64,000 nucleotides of DNA from Castor canadensis (GCF_047511655.1 NC_133399.1:3351333-3415332), one strand, 5' to 3'; counted from the first letter of the stretch, positions 47,531 through 58,879 are shown. Numbers and translations are program-made. Notes: generated from the letters alone by a model not told the origin.

Positions 47531-47620
47531 AGGGCTGAGAGTGTGGCTTAAATGGTAGAGTGCCTGCCCAGCAACCATGAGGCCTTGAATTCAAATTCCA
47601 ATATTACCCAAAAAGAAAAC
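47531..47620 (+). repeat. ID-like SINE
   Basis: GGGCTGAGAGTGTGGCTTAA, then TGCCTGCCCAGCAACCATGA, then an A-rich tail. It inserted at the tail of the preceding L1. Confidence 0.8.
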
Positions 47621-48625
47621 AAAGAAAATTCTATCACAAACCTTTTCTATGAGGAGTGGAAGAACAAAGGATATGACAAGAACATGTAAGTGTTGGCTCA
47701 AGAACACAGTTATTTTTAGTGATGATGTGTGAAACTATATAATGATGAGGACCTGAAACAAAATTCAGTGGACCAGCTCAGAACACCAGGTTGAGGAGTA
47801 AATAGTCTGAATTCATCAAGTGCTAGAAATTGCAGATGACCTTCTAGTCATCACTGCTATGCATCCCACTCCATGATTTGGGAATCAGGAAGCTCATTTA
47901 TTTCAGGAGGGGTCACTATTATATGAGTGACACTGGACACTGTAAAAAGTACTTTCTGTGAGTTGCAACAGTGGTCCTCTGTAACTGAACTTAGCTCTTC
48001 CCCTGCTTACTAAAGCACCATATGGAGTTATGTTACCAGGAGTTTTGTTGATTCCAACACCTGCTCATTCAAAAACTGCCAAATTTCTCACAACAGACTT
48101 CTAACACATCAACCCATGGCCCCTTGAGGGTGCAGGATTAAACAGTCCCATGTGTCAGAACATGCTGGTCCCAAAAGCCTTGTTGAAACATAATGAAGTC
48201 ATAGATCCTATAGAAGAAGTAGTCCAAACATGTTTTTCACAAGTATTTCTTCACCAAGTGGTAGGGTGACAGGTGCAAAGCCTCAGGCCCTCAGATCCCC
48301 AGAGTTCCTGGTTAGGACTGAAGTGAATTAGTGAAAAAACAGAGAGGCAGAGCTGCTCTGATCACCATGAAGGAAGAGTGAGTGGCGTCTCTGCATGGTG
48401 ACTGTGTTGTTAATTCATCTATTTTGCTTCTGGCTGTGCCTTTGTCTAGCAGTCTAACATTTCACATGGTTTCCACAGCTTGAAGACACAGAGTGACAGT
48501 GGAAATTGTGGGGGACAAAGAGATTGACTTTTACTGCATGAGATTGAGCCTGTGGACATGATCCAGATCTGTCTTTTCATGTAGATTACACACAGGCTTT
48601 GTTTCTGTATTGAACAGTTCCTGGC
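47621..48625. other. No gene recognised; upstream flank of V2R-like exon
   Basis: Unique-looking sequence. The last 200 bases could be promoter and 5' UTR of the exon that follows, but no clear motif allows me to say so. Confidence 0.4.
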
Positions 48626-48843
48626 ATGTTGCTCTTTCTGATTTTTGTCTTCCTACTCTTGAGGCCTTTACACACATCATTGTTGGAAAGTCAGAGGTAT
48701 TTATGGTATTTGAGTCCAACCCTCTACAGAGATGGAGATCTGGTGCTTAGTGGATTCTTACCCCTTTACTACGTGAAACAGGATGCAGAACTATCCCGGC
48801 TCTCCTTTCTACTGCAACCAAAAACTGATGTGAAAGTTACAAG
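48626..48843 (+). CDS. V2R-like first exon with signal peptide (orphan)
   Basis: An uninterrupted frame from ATG 48626: a signal peptide (MLLFLIFVFLLLRPLHTSL), then ESQRYLWYL, YRDGDLVLSGFLPLYYVKQD, and a lysine/threonine-rich end. It stops at a GTAAGG splice donor (48844). First exons of V2R genes have this length and layout, and GDLVLSGFLPLY is the class C receptor phrase at the start of the ligand-binding domain. It has no visible lesion. Downstream, old L1 sequence begins at 49.4 kb, and no exon 2 or 3 was recognised, so it is probably an orphan exon of a lost gene. Family assignment is by motif only; a T1R or other class C receptor is less likely. Confidence 0.6.
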
Positions 48844-49389
48844 GTAAGGTATAGAAATTGTGGATGTATTAAGTTTGATTAAGATTCATGTAAATAAATG
48901 TTCTGTGGGTGAAAGGGTTAATACTTCTTGAGAATTATGAAAACTGCACAGAAATACACACCAATGAATTCTGACATTCTCTTCTTTATGATTCCACAAT
49001 TTTTTGTTTCCTTTTCTTCTGTCATCACTCCCTTAAAGACACAGGATAGAACTCAAAATCTTTTGTGTCCCCTCCATCAACCTGATAATCATGATCAGTC
49101 ATTGGGTAATTAGAACAAATGAGAATGATAGAACTTCAGTCTATCCTCGAACAGTGGATATCCTAGACACTAGCCATAGCCCAAGGTCAATATATCAACT
49201 CCATGTCAGATGTATACTCCACAAATATCTTTTCCACTTCTGGAAATTTTCTCTACAATTATGGTTGTTTGTGGAGCAATCTTTTTATCTTAATGTAATC
49301 TGTTTTTCCATTTTTCTCTTGTATCTTAATCTTTTGGATAGTTGTCCAAACCTTCTTGTCCATTCCAGTGTCCTGAGTCAGTCCCCTGT
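48844..49389. other. No exon recognised downstream of the V2R-like exon
   Basis: Short + frames (48928-49113, 49091-49399) do not resemble V2R exon 2. I see nothing else. Confidence 0.45.
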
Positions 49390-49697
49390 TTTTAACTAGT
49401 AGATTTATTGTTTAAGGGTTTTATGTTTTGGTCTTTAATCTGTTTTGGGTTGATTTTTATCTTGTGATAGAAGTCTAATTTTTTTTCTTCTGCTTACAGA
49501 TACCAAATTGTCCTAGCACCATTTATTAGAAAGCTATCTTTCTCCAATGTCTGCCCTTAGCACCTTTGCCCAAAAGTCAGTTATGAATGGGTGTGTTTAC
49601 TTCTTAGCTCTCTATTTTCTTTCATTGGTTTATATATCTGCTTTTATGCCAACAGCATGCTGAGGTTTTGCTTGTTGTTTTGTGTCATTTTGTTCAG

Positions 49698-49775
49698 CAG
49701 AGTGCTGGAGATTGAATCCAGAACCTAACTGTCTGCCAGGAAGTGATCTAGCTCTGAGCCACACTCCAGCCTCTG
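49698..49775 (-). repeat. ID-like SINE inside L1
   Basis: Antisense layout: GTGCTGGAGATTGAATCCAG, then GAGCCACACTCCAGCC. Confidence 0.75.
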
Positions 49776-50499
49776 TATGCTATTTTGGTTACTACAGCTT
49801 CATAGGACGTTTTGAAGTGCAGTACTGTAATGCCTTCAGCTTTTTTCCCCCATCCCTCAGAATTTCTTTGGCTATTTGGGATCATCTGTCATTTTATACA
49901 AATTCAGGCTTCTTTTTTCTTATTTTATGAAGAGTGCCATTGGTATTATGACTGAGACTGCTGTAAATCTGCAGACGGCTTTGTGTCATGTGGATCGTTC
50001 AGCAGTACGGATTCTTCCAATTCATAAACATGGAGTGTCATTCCATATTTTGTGCCCTCTTCATTTTCTTTCATCAATGTTTTATGATTCTAATTGTGAA
50101 CTTCTTGATTTAATTGTTTGATTAAATTGATCACTGAGTGTTTTGTAGCTATATTGTAAATCAGATTGCTTTCTTGATCTCTATTTCAGATAATTCACTC
50201 TTGGTATATAGCAATGGTATAGATTTTTGCCTGTAGATTTTGTGTCTCAATTTTTCTGAATTTTCCATTAGTTTCCAAGACTTTGTTATGGAGTTTTTAG
50301 GGCTTTCTTTCTTTTCTTTTCTTGTTAATACTCTATTTATCCCTGTTCAGGCTCTTCGCTTTCATTTAACACTTTTTAGAGGGTTATGTTATGCTATTTT
50401 CATTCTTACATATATACTTCAATCATATTCACCTCCCATCACCCTCTACTTTCCCCTTCTATCCTCCTGCAGGTGATTTTTTTAAATGGAATTAAGGTT

Positions 50500-50690
50500 C
50501 AATATCAAGGTCTTGACTGTGCTAGGCAGCTGCTCTGTCACTATAACCATGCAACCAGTCCTTTTGTGCATTATTTTTCAAAAAGGGCCTTGCATTTTTG
50601 CTTGGAGCCAGGCTTAAGCTATGATCCTCCTATCTATCACCTACTGTCTATCTGAGATTATAGGAGTGAACTACCATGCCAGATTATTTG
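50500..50690 (-). repeat. Composite B1/ID-like SINE remnant
   Basis: An ID-like part (GTGCTAGGCAGCTGCTCTG) is followed by a B1-like part (GAGATTATAGGAGTGAACTA, then CCATGCCAGA). Another B1-like remnant follows at about 50700-50840 (GGGATTACAGGAATGAGCAA). Confidence 0.6.
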
Positions 50691-52230
50691 TATAGAAGGG
50701 AGCTCAATAACATTCTGCGTAGGATGCCCTCAATCTGTGAATTTCCCAATCTGACACTTGACTAGACTTCGAACAACAATCATCCCAATTATAGCCAGTT
50801 GAGTAGATGGGATTACAGGAATGAGCAACCAGGATCAGCTCATGTCATTTGCTTTTTATGTGTAGAGTCTACATGTGACAGAATATATGTGATATTTTTC
50901 TTTCTGACCCTGGCTTATTTTGCTTAACATGATGATCTCCATTTCCATCTATTTCTAAAAATGACATAATTTCATTCTTCATTATGGCCGAATATTAACA
51001 TATTGTGTATGGACAACAAATTTTCTTAATTCTTTCTTTGTTTTTATGTATACTTCAGCTGATTCTGTACTTTGGCTATTGGAGTAATGCTATCATAAAT
51101 AGGAGTATACAAGTGCCTCTATTATCTGCTGACTTCAATTCCTTCAAATACATTCCCAATATTTGAGCAGCAAGAGCATATGGTAGGTCTATTTTTATTT
51201 TTTGGTGAACTTCCATACTGATTTCCATATTGGCTGCACTGATTTACATCTCAATTTCCAGCATTTGTTATTGTTTTGTTTGTTGGTGATAGCCATTCTG
51301 ACTAGAATAAGATGGCATCTTAATGTTTTTTTTGATTTGTATTTTCTTCAGGGCTAAGGATGTTAGACATTTCTTCAAATATTTATTGAATATTTGTATT
51401 TATTCTTTTGAGAATTGTCTGTTCAATTTGCTTGTCCATTTATTAATTGGAATATTTGTTTCATTGGTGTTTATATTTTGAGTTCTCTATAAATTCTGGA
51501 TATTAATCATTCTGTATGCTGTCCATATATTCTGGTAATTGGTTCCCTTGATGTGCAGAAGCTTTTTAGGCAGGTGCTCTTACCTCTGAGCCACTCCACC
51601 AACCCCCAGAAGCTTTTTAATTTGATGTAATTCCACTGGTCAATTTTTGCTCCTATTTCCTGGGCTATTGGAGCACTATTCAGAAAGTTTCTGTCTCTGA
51701 TATATTTCAAGGAGTGTCTCCCTATGTTTTCTTGCAGTAGGTTCAGAGTTTCAGCTCTTACATTAAGGTCATGTATCTATTTTGTAGTAAAAGACAAGGA
51801 TTTAGTTTCAGTCTTCCACAATTGGTAATCCAGTCTCTAGAATCACTTGTTAAAGAGGCTATCTTTTCTTGAACATATGTTCTTGGCACCTTTGTCAAAA
51901 ATTGCAGGGTTGTGTGGGCTTATTTCTGGGTCTTATATTCTATTCCATTGGTTTATGTGTCTGTTTTTGTACCAGTACCATTCTGTTTTTACTTAGCATG
52001 GCTCAGTACAAATCTATTTTAATTATCTACTGTGTATAGATACCAACTATAGATACTAAATATTCTTTATCGATTCATCAGTTGATGGTGCATTGGCTGA
52101 TTCCTTAGTTCAGCTACGTGAATAGTGCTTTTTGTAAATATGGGTGTGCAAGTATCTCTTTTGCATAGTGCCTTACATAGAATTAATGATCAGGAATGGT
52201 ATATCAGGATCATATGGTAGTTCTATTTTA

Positions 52231-52989
52231 AGTGTTCTTAGGAACTTTCATAATGATGTTTAGGAAACTACTTAAACTTCTCTTTCTCTAAGCCTGAGTT
52301 CACAGATTTTAATCATATAGAAATATTACAGTGTGACTTCACCAACTCTATGCATGAGGATATAAAAACTGTTCATAGAAGAGCCCCATGGCCCTGAAAG
52401 TTCCAACCTCAGAAAGGATAGTGTCACCCAGCTATGTCCAAGTGTGTGTCTGTTTTCCAGAGAGTGCTTTCCAGATTCTCTCTGACACCATCCCTCCTGA
52501 GCCAGAACTCATCTAGAAAGGATAGCAACTGTGCAAAAATCACCCAAAGGAGCTTGTTTTCCCTCTGTTTGCAGGCTAAAGACTTACCTCAGCTTAGAGA
52601 TGCCCTACCTTAATGTGAGCTTTTATTGTAAACTTGGGTGAAGCAATCTGCTTATTGGAGCTGTTTCAAGGGTGTTTTTTAATTAGTTTTGTTGTTGTTG
52701 TTACTGTTGCTAATCCACACTCTTGAATCCTTTGTACAGAATTGGTGAGAAAGCTAAAGTTTCTCCTTATACTTAATAATTGTGTTTCTTTGTTGGCATG
52801 TTCTTACTTTCTTGGGTAATTTATTGTAGTTTGAGAAATCACTTGTGAGAAGTCCTTGTCTATGAAGCCAAGTGCTTAATCCCGAGTTCCTTAAGTGTGA
52901 GAACACCAGGCCTTTCCTTTCATCCAGCAAGTCAGCAGGCCTCACCTAGGACCCACCCCTTCTGTGAGATCACAAGCTGTGTCCATGGG
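52231..52989. other. No gene recognised; upstream of ZFP copy 1
   Basis: Unique-looking sequence. GAGGATATAAAAACTG near 52357 is TATA-like but without supporting context. A 63-codon minus frame (52754-52945) has no recognised family. Confidence 0.4.
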
Positions 52990-53149
52990 AATTCTCTCAG
53001 CATTTCCAAGTGGAAGAAGCAGGGTGTGCTCTGAAAAGCAGGTTCTTAAATATAATGAATCCCCAGGCTGAGCTGGGTAAAAACCAGGAGTCCTGTGGCC
53101 TGCTGAGGGCTGTGTCTGGAATCAGCTATTTGATTCTGGCACTCTCCCA

Positions 53150-53300
53150 GGTAGAGGATCACTTCTACTGTTACTCAAATCACAGGGTCCTGGATCACTA
53201 GCCAATGAGAAGTGCTGGAGGGAAGGAAGTGTAAGTACTGACCAATCAGAGGCTGGTCCAAGGAGGACCCTCTGCTTAACTCAGGAAGTACCTGCATGGC
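53150..53300 (+). promoter_or_regulatory. KRAB-ZFP-type promoter, copy 1
   Basis: Two CCAAT boxes on + (AGCCAATGAGAAG near 53201; ACCAATCAGAG near 53241) lie about 190-235 bp before the exon-1 start codon. The matching block upstream of copy 2 also has AGCCAATGAGAAGTGCTGG. Copy 1 has lost most CpG sites seen in copy 2, and its GC box is changed to GGAGGGAAGG. This suggests decay. Confidence 0.6.
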
Positions 53301-53435
53301 ACTGACATTTTCTGGATCATGCTGTATTGTTGAGAGCAATTTTATGTAATTCGACCTCTCTCCTACTGTGGCCTACAAGTAGCACAACAAGTAGGGTCCG
53401 TGGTAGAACGCAAATCACTACAGAATCCTAAAATG
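53301..53435 (+). other. KRAB zinc-finger-type first exon, copy 1
   Basis: In many KRAB zinc-finger repressor genes exon 1 is a 5' UTR that ends with the ATG, and the next exon opens the KRAB-A box. Here GAATCCTAAA-ATG (433-435) sits directly on the splice donor GTGAGT (53436-53441), with the typical TGTGGCCT-type 5' UTR text before it. The exon's left end is approximate. No KRAB box and no C2H2 array (no HTGEKP linkers) occur downstream in the window, so this is either an orphan exon or an alternative first exon of a gene that lies beyond 64 kb. Family call rests on recognised exon-1 layout. Confidence 0.6.
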
Positions 53436-54130
53436 GTGAGTTTGTGACGGGTGTCCCTAAACTGCAAGGATGAGGAGGTGACAAGCATCCTGAAATGGCT
53501 GCTACAGCCCAGCCTTCCCAGCGCAGCTGGGGGCTGTGGCCGGAGTCGCTGGTGCCGCTTGTCACTCTGCCCCTCTGTCCTGGGATGGGGGTGGGGTAGG
53601 CAGATGAACCCTGGCGTCCTGTCCTCTATGTGCAGGCGACAATGGCCAGGCCCAGGCCCGGAGCCCTGAGGACAGCGCCGCGCCCGACCCGAGTCTCCCC
53701 AGCCTGCGGTGGCGGAGGTCGTGAGTCCAGCACCGGAGGAGCTGTGGTCCTTGGGGTCCCCGTGTCCTGCAGTGTCCTCGGCAGAGCTGATTGCCCCGCA
53801 TCGGCTAAGTGTTTGCAAGCAGGGACTTTAACCCAAAGTCAGGCCCCTAGCCCAGTGCTCCTGAGGGCTGGAATAAATCCCTAAAGTCACAGCGATCCTA
53901 CGTGGCCCAATGCACTGGGAAGTAGTGCACGTGCGTTTGTGTTGCTGGATGGGTGCAGTTTCTGCAAACTGGTCAGATGTTCCACGTGGACAGACCCAGG
54001 CAGGACACGGAGATGAAGTGAGGGGATAATAACGTTCATTAAAGGTAAAGGGGAAGGCATTGCAAAAGCTGTGGTCCCTACCGGGAGGAAGAAGAGACAG
54101 CTCTTGTGTTTCCAGCTGCTGTTTAATGAC
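53436..54130 (+). repeat. Duplicated block, copy 1 (intron 1 start of ZFP)
   Basis: Nearly identical to 62995-63690, with long runs without any difference, such as from AGTGCTCCTGAGGGCTGG to AGGTAAAGGGGA. GC-rich to about 53800. The 79-codon and 151-codon minus frames (53562-53801, 53363-53818) recur in the other copy only because the DNA does. Beyond 54130 the copy continues while the 63-kb copy is cut by an L1. Confidence 0.88.
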
Positions 54131-54967
54131 AAAGGCAGGAAAGGCTAGGGATAAAAGGGGATAGGGAAGGTGGGAACAAGGGAGTTTTCCTTGGCTGTTT
54201 TTTACAGAGGATTTGCAATTGAAAAGGGCTCTGCAGCTGCTAAGATTTTATAGTTGTCACTGGGAAAAATCACAGGGTGCCTGAGTTCCAATAACTTTTT
54301 TCCCTACTTTCTAGCCTGCTTCATTTGGGGTCCACAAGAAAGGGGGGACTGTGCGGAAGTGTCCAGGATTTGAGGCTGTTGTCCTCTCTGACCTAACTGG
54401 TTTTCTCCTAGGCCTATGTCTAGACATTTTCAAAAACACCATGCAGAGTGAGGCAGACCCTGAACTTAGGATCACAGTGGTGTGACAGCTCAGCTGCCAG
54501 GAGGTCTGCAGGCATCTCAGGGCATGGTAGAGGAAGGCTGTTCTTTCTAGGGAGGATCAAACTGGACTACAAAGAATATAGGGGAGCAGGGGCAAAGGAG
54601 GGGCCAAAATCAGCTCCAGGGCCAGAGATCAACTAATGTTGATCCAACAGTCAAGTCCACGGCCAGTGGCTTCTCTGATTGTTAGCTGTTAGTTGAATAG
54701 CTAATGCTATGGTGAAAGGGTACCAGTTATTATAACTAATACTGGAATAAGTACAATCAAGTTACTTTGGGGAGAAAATGGACTTCAGTTTGGTTTTGTT
54801 TTTATATCAAATTTCAATAATCTTTGCTTCTTCTCAGAGTGGGATGACCATACCTAAATTTACACATTGTTCTGTAATGAGGCTTGAATAAGTGACATTA
54901 TAGCTCTAATAGATTTGGTGAGTTAGTACAAAAAAATGTGTTAAATTCAGATGAAAGCTGAAGTTCT
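54131..54967. other. No gene recognised
   Basis: Continuation of the probable ZFP intron (or flank). A 62-codon + frame (54448-54636) has no recognised family. No KRAB-A exon was found. Confidence 0.45.
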
Positions 54968-54970
54968 TCC

Positions 54971-55060
54971 TTTTTTTTTTTTTGTGGGACTGGGGTTGGA
55001 ACTCAGGACTTTTTACATGCAAAGAAGGTGCTCTATTACTTGGGCCACATATCCAGGCTA
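54971..55060 (-). repeat. ID-like SINE, composite
   Basis: Poly-T then GGGACTGGGGTTGGAACTCA, then GTGCTCTATTACTTGGGCCA, the antisense ID layout. Confidence 0.65.
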
Positions 55061-55879
55061 TTTTGCTCTGGTTATTTGGAAGATGGGTCCTTGAGGATTA
55101 AACTGTGCCTGATCAGTCACTCGTTCCTCTGCCAATGGAATGTGGGTTAAAAGTTTTCTTTTTGATATTGCTAACTGTTAGTTTTGATGTTGTTCCCAAG
55201 TGCTAATGTTTCATAAACTTTATAGAGAATTGGGGGTGGGGGAATTTTAGTTTTATAGATACAGAGCTTAATTCTAATTTACAAAGAAATTTGTACCATA
55301 CATGCATTTATCATTACCTCTTTTATAGATATGTGTTTATGTATTGGACTCCTTGTCAAAACTTGGAAAGACCTAGATCATTTTGTTTGAATATAGTATG
55401 GCTGTGTTGGTTATCTCTGGTGTTGTGTATTTTTCATGTTATGTGAAATGGTTTTCTTTCTATTTATGCTGAATTACTTGTGTTGTTTCTTTGTAATTTC
55501 ATTCTAGTTTACTAAGATTTCTTCATAAAGATTAATAGATATTATTGTATGCAGACAGTTTTGTCTAATCTCACTACAGTCTGTTGGTAATTCCACCAAT
55601 TTTTGTTGCTTTGGAGGGATTTTTCTATGTGGGCAGTGGATGTCTTCTGTGAGCGAAGACAGTTTTATTTGTTATTCTCAATCTCAAGTCCTTTCACTCA
55701 CTGTTCTCATCTCATGTTTTCTCTATTTGCTGATTTGATATTAGGAGTTTAGTTCATGAGTTTATTAATATGATTTTTCAATATTCTGTTAGTCTTACCA
55801 GGGTTTCCTACTTGCCTGTGGTCTGTGATTCTATTCATACACTGGTGTATGGGTTTCGTATTTGTTCAGGAGTCTTTCT
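55061..55879. other. No gene recognised; possibly old L1
   Basis: T-rich + strand with L1-antisense flavour (for example GGTTTTCTTTCTATTTATGC and TTGATATTAGGAGTTTAG), too diverged to be sure. Confidence 0.4.
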
Positions 55880-55954
55880 CTGGTACTGAGGATTGAACCC
55901 AGTGCCACATGCATGCTACATAAGCACTCCACTACTTGAACTACACCCTCATCC
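55880..55954 (-). repeat. ID-like SINE remnant
   Basis: TGGTACTGAGGATTGAACCC and CATAAGCACTCCACTACTTG, antisense ID layout. Confidence 0.65.
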
Positions 55955-56009
55955 CTCCTGAAGATTATCCTATGTTTCTTACCTTGTTTTGTTTGCTTGT
56001 TTGCTAGCT

Positions 56010-56090
56010 TGTGTTTTGAGGATTGACCTCTCTATGTTGCTCAGTCAGGTTGGCCTTGAACTCAGTCTGCCAGCCTTACCAGTGCTAGAA
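56010..56090 (-). repeat. B1-like SINE remnant
   Basis: CTCTATGTTGCTCAGTCAGG and TTGGCCTTGAACTCAGTCTG are antisense of the 7SL-derived B1 body. Confidence 0.7.
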
Positions 56091-56449
56091 AATCTTTTTC
56101 ATCTTTGTTTATTTGATGTTTGTCTGAAGTTCTTGTTTACTGTAATGTCTCTGGCACAGTATCATGGCAGATTGGGCCTCATCACAAGTGTTCATAGAAC
56201 ACTCTGCTTCTGTTACCTGAAGAGGTTATAGATGATAGGCATCATAGTTACATTGAATGTTACTCAAACAGCCAGTGAGACCATGTGGCTATAGTCTTCC
56301 TTGTTTTGTAGTTATTGGTGTTTTTTTTCAATTTCTTTACATATAGGCTTATGTGTATTTTTTATCTTTTTGTGTAAGTTGTAATAAATGGTTTCCTTCC
56401 AGAATATCTTCATTATTAAATTTATAGGGATGAAATTGATATAATATTT

Positions 56450-56760
56450 CTTTTTTAAGAAAATATTTTATTAGCATATCATTGTTGTACTGGAGGTACA
56501 TTGTGGCATTCACACGAATGTTTATATTATATCTTAATTAGATTCATCCCCTCCATCTTTCTCCTTTCTTTTTTCCTCCTTTTACCCTCTCCCATGATTG
56601 CCCTCTCTGTAGCATGACCTATTTTTTCATTAGTGTCCTTAATTGTTAAGGTGTCTGTTGTTGAGTGGGATTTTTGCCTTGGTATTGTACATGTACATGC
56701 AATGTGCTTAAGTCAATCTAACCACCCTCCACTGCAATGAATAGACATGTATAGTAAGAG
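56450..56760 (-). mobile_element. L1 3' UTR fragment
   Basis: TTATTAGCATATCATTGTTG and CTGGAGGTACATTGTGGCAT, then CCCCTCCATCTTTCTCC: the antisense L1 3' UTR text that recurs at 37.1, 58.9 and 59.5 kb. Confidence 0.75.
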
Positions 56761-57092
56761 TCATACTACATCAAAAAAATGTCGATGTCAAGCAGTAACT
56801 TCAAAGTCAAATTGATGCTTAGATATACCATGAAATATCAGATGGCATATAAAGAAAGTTGAATCAGTAATGACATACAATGAATGCAATCTTGCTGCTG
56901 TAAAAAATCTTGAACCAGGATTATTGTCTGAAATAGTGAAAGATGTTTCAAAGCATTTTGAAACTTTGTAAGTGTAAAATATGCTCCTAGAAAGATGGTA
57001 ATTAGAAGGGCTTTTTTTTTAAGTTTATGATTTCCTTCTATTAAACTTTGCTGGAATCAAGCATTTGAAATGCCAGAGGTGAGTTAGGATAA
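56761..57092. other. No gene recognised
   Basis: Unique-looking AT-rich sequence with no frame or repeat that I recognise. Confidence 0.45.
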
Positions 57093-57168
57093 ATACATAT
57101 ATGTATATGCATTTATATTATATACATATGTGTGTATGCATATACATATATAATATACATATGTATAC
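57093..57168. repeat. AT/GT-rich simple repeat
   Basis: ATACATATATGTATATGCAT and related ATATAC/GTGTATG runs, next to a SINE end. Confidence 0.85.
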
Positions 57169-57242
57169 AGTATTGGAGCTTGAACTCAGGGCCTCATGCT
57201 TGCTATGGAGGCACTTTGCACCTTAAGCCACTCCACCAGCCT
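57169..57242 (-). repeat. ID-like SINE
   Basis: CAGTATTGGAGCTTGAACTC, GGGCCTCATGCTTGCTATGG, and CCTTAAGCCACTCCACCAGC: a well-preserved antisense ID copy. Confidence 0.85.
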
Positions 57243-57782
57243 CAGAGATGAGATAGAATGAAGTGCTAAGTAATGGAAGTTGTACTTCATTAAATTGGTC
57301 AATAACTGTGGGTGGTCAACACTTTCCTAGTGTGTGGATGGTGGCTGAACTTGAGTGGTAGAAGGCTCAAACCAACCTTGCAAAGGAAACAATTCAGATG
57401 ATAAATAAAACTATTCTATTTCACAATCCTTTTGAACAACAGATGTGTGCAGGTCTTAAAATATTCATTCTTATACTACATCTTGTGCCCCTGGTATATT
57501 TTTAGTTAGTTGGTTACTAAACTTAAAGATTGGAGAGGTATTGAGTTAAAGTGGAATAATATTGCTAGATCAGATGTCAGTAGTGAGGCAAAAAGGATTC
57601 CTGTTCACGCACAGGGGCTTGGGTTTACTATGTGATATACATAGGTTTGATGAGTCTCAATTTGCAGATTAGTTGTTCCAGCTAATGTTTTAACAGGTAT
57701 TATCAGTAGGTAGTCTGAATGTGAACTATCTCTAATCAAGAAAGTTCCTTCTGGAACCTGTTTTAATTCCTCTGTGGCTTCA
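57243..57782. other. No gene recognised
   Basis: Unique-looking sequence between a SINE and a GC-rich block. Nothing recognised. Confidence 0.45.
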
Positions 57783-58217
57783 TTAAGTCATCCTTCCCCA
57801 GTAACATCCTGTGTGATTGAGCTCCTGCAGGCCAGGGCTTGCCTTTGGTCTGGCTCCTCTGCAGAGGGATCCTACTGGCTTCTCCCATATCCAGATGCAA
57901 GCCAGGCCCTGCAGAGTCACCCCAGGCACATACAGGTGGTCGCCTGAGCTGGGGTCAGAGGGGCTGGAGTCCTTGCTGGAAGTCAGAGGGAGCCCCACAA
58001 AGAGTCCTACCGAGGGTGTTGGGAATGGTGGTGGAGGGGGAGGGGATGGAGAGCTGCTGATTCTCTCTTCCCAACTCCCTGGGCTTGATGGAGAAGTCAT
58101 CCACAGATCATCTTGTCCTTTGGCCGCCATGCTTCCACACCATGCAGCCTCCACTGCTGATATGGGGTGGGGGTTCTGGAGAGGAGGTGTATCAGTCTGA
58201 GTTTCCTGTGTTGACAT
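57783..58217 (-). other. GC-rich block with a 144-codon frame of unknown nature
   Basis: The minus strand has an open frame from 58217 to 57783. An internal ATG gives MAAKGQDDLWMTSPSSPGSW, followed by a proline/serine-rich stretch (SSSPSPPPPPPFPTPSVG). The opposite strand also has a 127-codon frame, as is common in GC-rich DNA. I do not recognise a family. Candidates are a retrocopy fragment, an LTR, or non-coding DNA. No splice sites or poly(A) tail were found to decide. Confidence 0.3.
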
Positions 58218-58471
58218 TTAATTTGGGAACCATATGACTGGGAATGTATGCTAAGGCCCTGTGCTCTGCAGGGGCACCTGGAGTTCTCTGAGCTCCAAAA
58301 TCTTTTACTGTGAAAAATATGAAAATGTTACCTGTTTTAACCAAGTAAAATTCCAGTGAAAATTTCTCGTGTAAATGAATATTGTATAAGTAATATGAGC
58401 ACGTTGTAATTTGTTCAGAATGTTCCAGACAACACAACCAGAGGGACTGCATTAAAATCTATAAATACTTA
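58218..58471. other. No gene recognised
   Basis: AT-rich sequence downstream of the GC-rich block. No recognised feature. Confidence 0.4.
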
Positions 58472-58665
58472 TTTATTTTTTGCAGTATGTGGTTTGAACT
58501 CAAGGCCTACACCTTGAGCCATTCCACCAGTCCTTTTTTTGTGATGGGTTTTTTTGAGATAAGGTCTCTGAACTATTTGTCTGGGGCTGGCATCAAATTT
58601 GCAAATCTTCTGATTTCTGCCTCCTGAGTAGCTAGGATTACAGGCATGAGTCACTCTTGCCTGGT
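58472..58665 (-). repeat. Composite SINE (B1-like plus ID-like)
   Basis: Minus-strand order: B1-like half (antisense CTGCCTCCTGAGTAGCTAGG, GATTACAGGCATGAGTCACT) then ID-like half (antisense TGAACTCAAGGCCTACACCT, TGAGCCATTCCACCAGTCC) then an A-rich tail. This dimeric layout, with the two halves joined, is the reason I favour a castorimorph rodent. Confidence 0.85.
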
Positions 58666-58879
58666 TGTTTATTATTCTTCAAAAACACTAGACTATGTAT
58701 TTCTAATTTTTACTCCCCAACATCAGGTTTATGCTTATTCTTTCTTTTATGCTTTTTAAAACCTTATGAATTTTATTATTTCTTTTATAAAATAATAATT
58801 ACAGGGAAAAATACAAAGTAAAATGTGAAAGTCTTAATGCAGGATATTTTGCATATTGGTTTGAATAAAGAAAAATTTA
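58666..58879. other. Short spacer, no gene
   Basis: AT-rich; nothing recognised. Confidence 0.4.

Larger units (their letters stand above)
49390..52230 (-). mobile_element. Old L1 mosaic with SINE insertions
   Basis: Antisense ORF2 text is recognisable in pieces: GTCCAAACCTTCTTGTCC, AGCACCATTTATTAGAAAGC near 49515, GATTTGTATTTTCTTCAGGG near 51335, AGAAGCTTTTTAATTTGATG near 51608, and GTGAATAGTGCTTTTTGTAA near 52120. At least two L1 copies are overlaid, since 3' UTR-like text (50340-50480) occurs in the middle. SINEs interrupt at about 49698-49775, 50500-50690, 50700-50840 and 51565-51605. All frames are lost. Confidence 0.75.

Noticed and set aside
53363-53818. 151-codon minus frame whose sequence is shared with 63061-63378, looking conserved
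   Set aside because: The similarity comes from the recent DNA duplication. The region is GC-rich intron, and the frame overlaps the first-exon end of a gene on the other strand.
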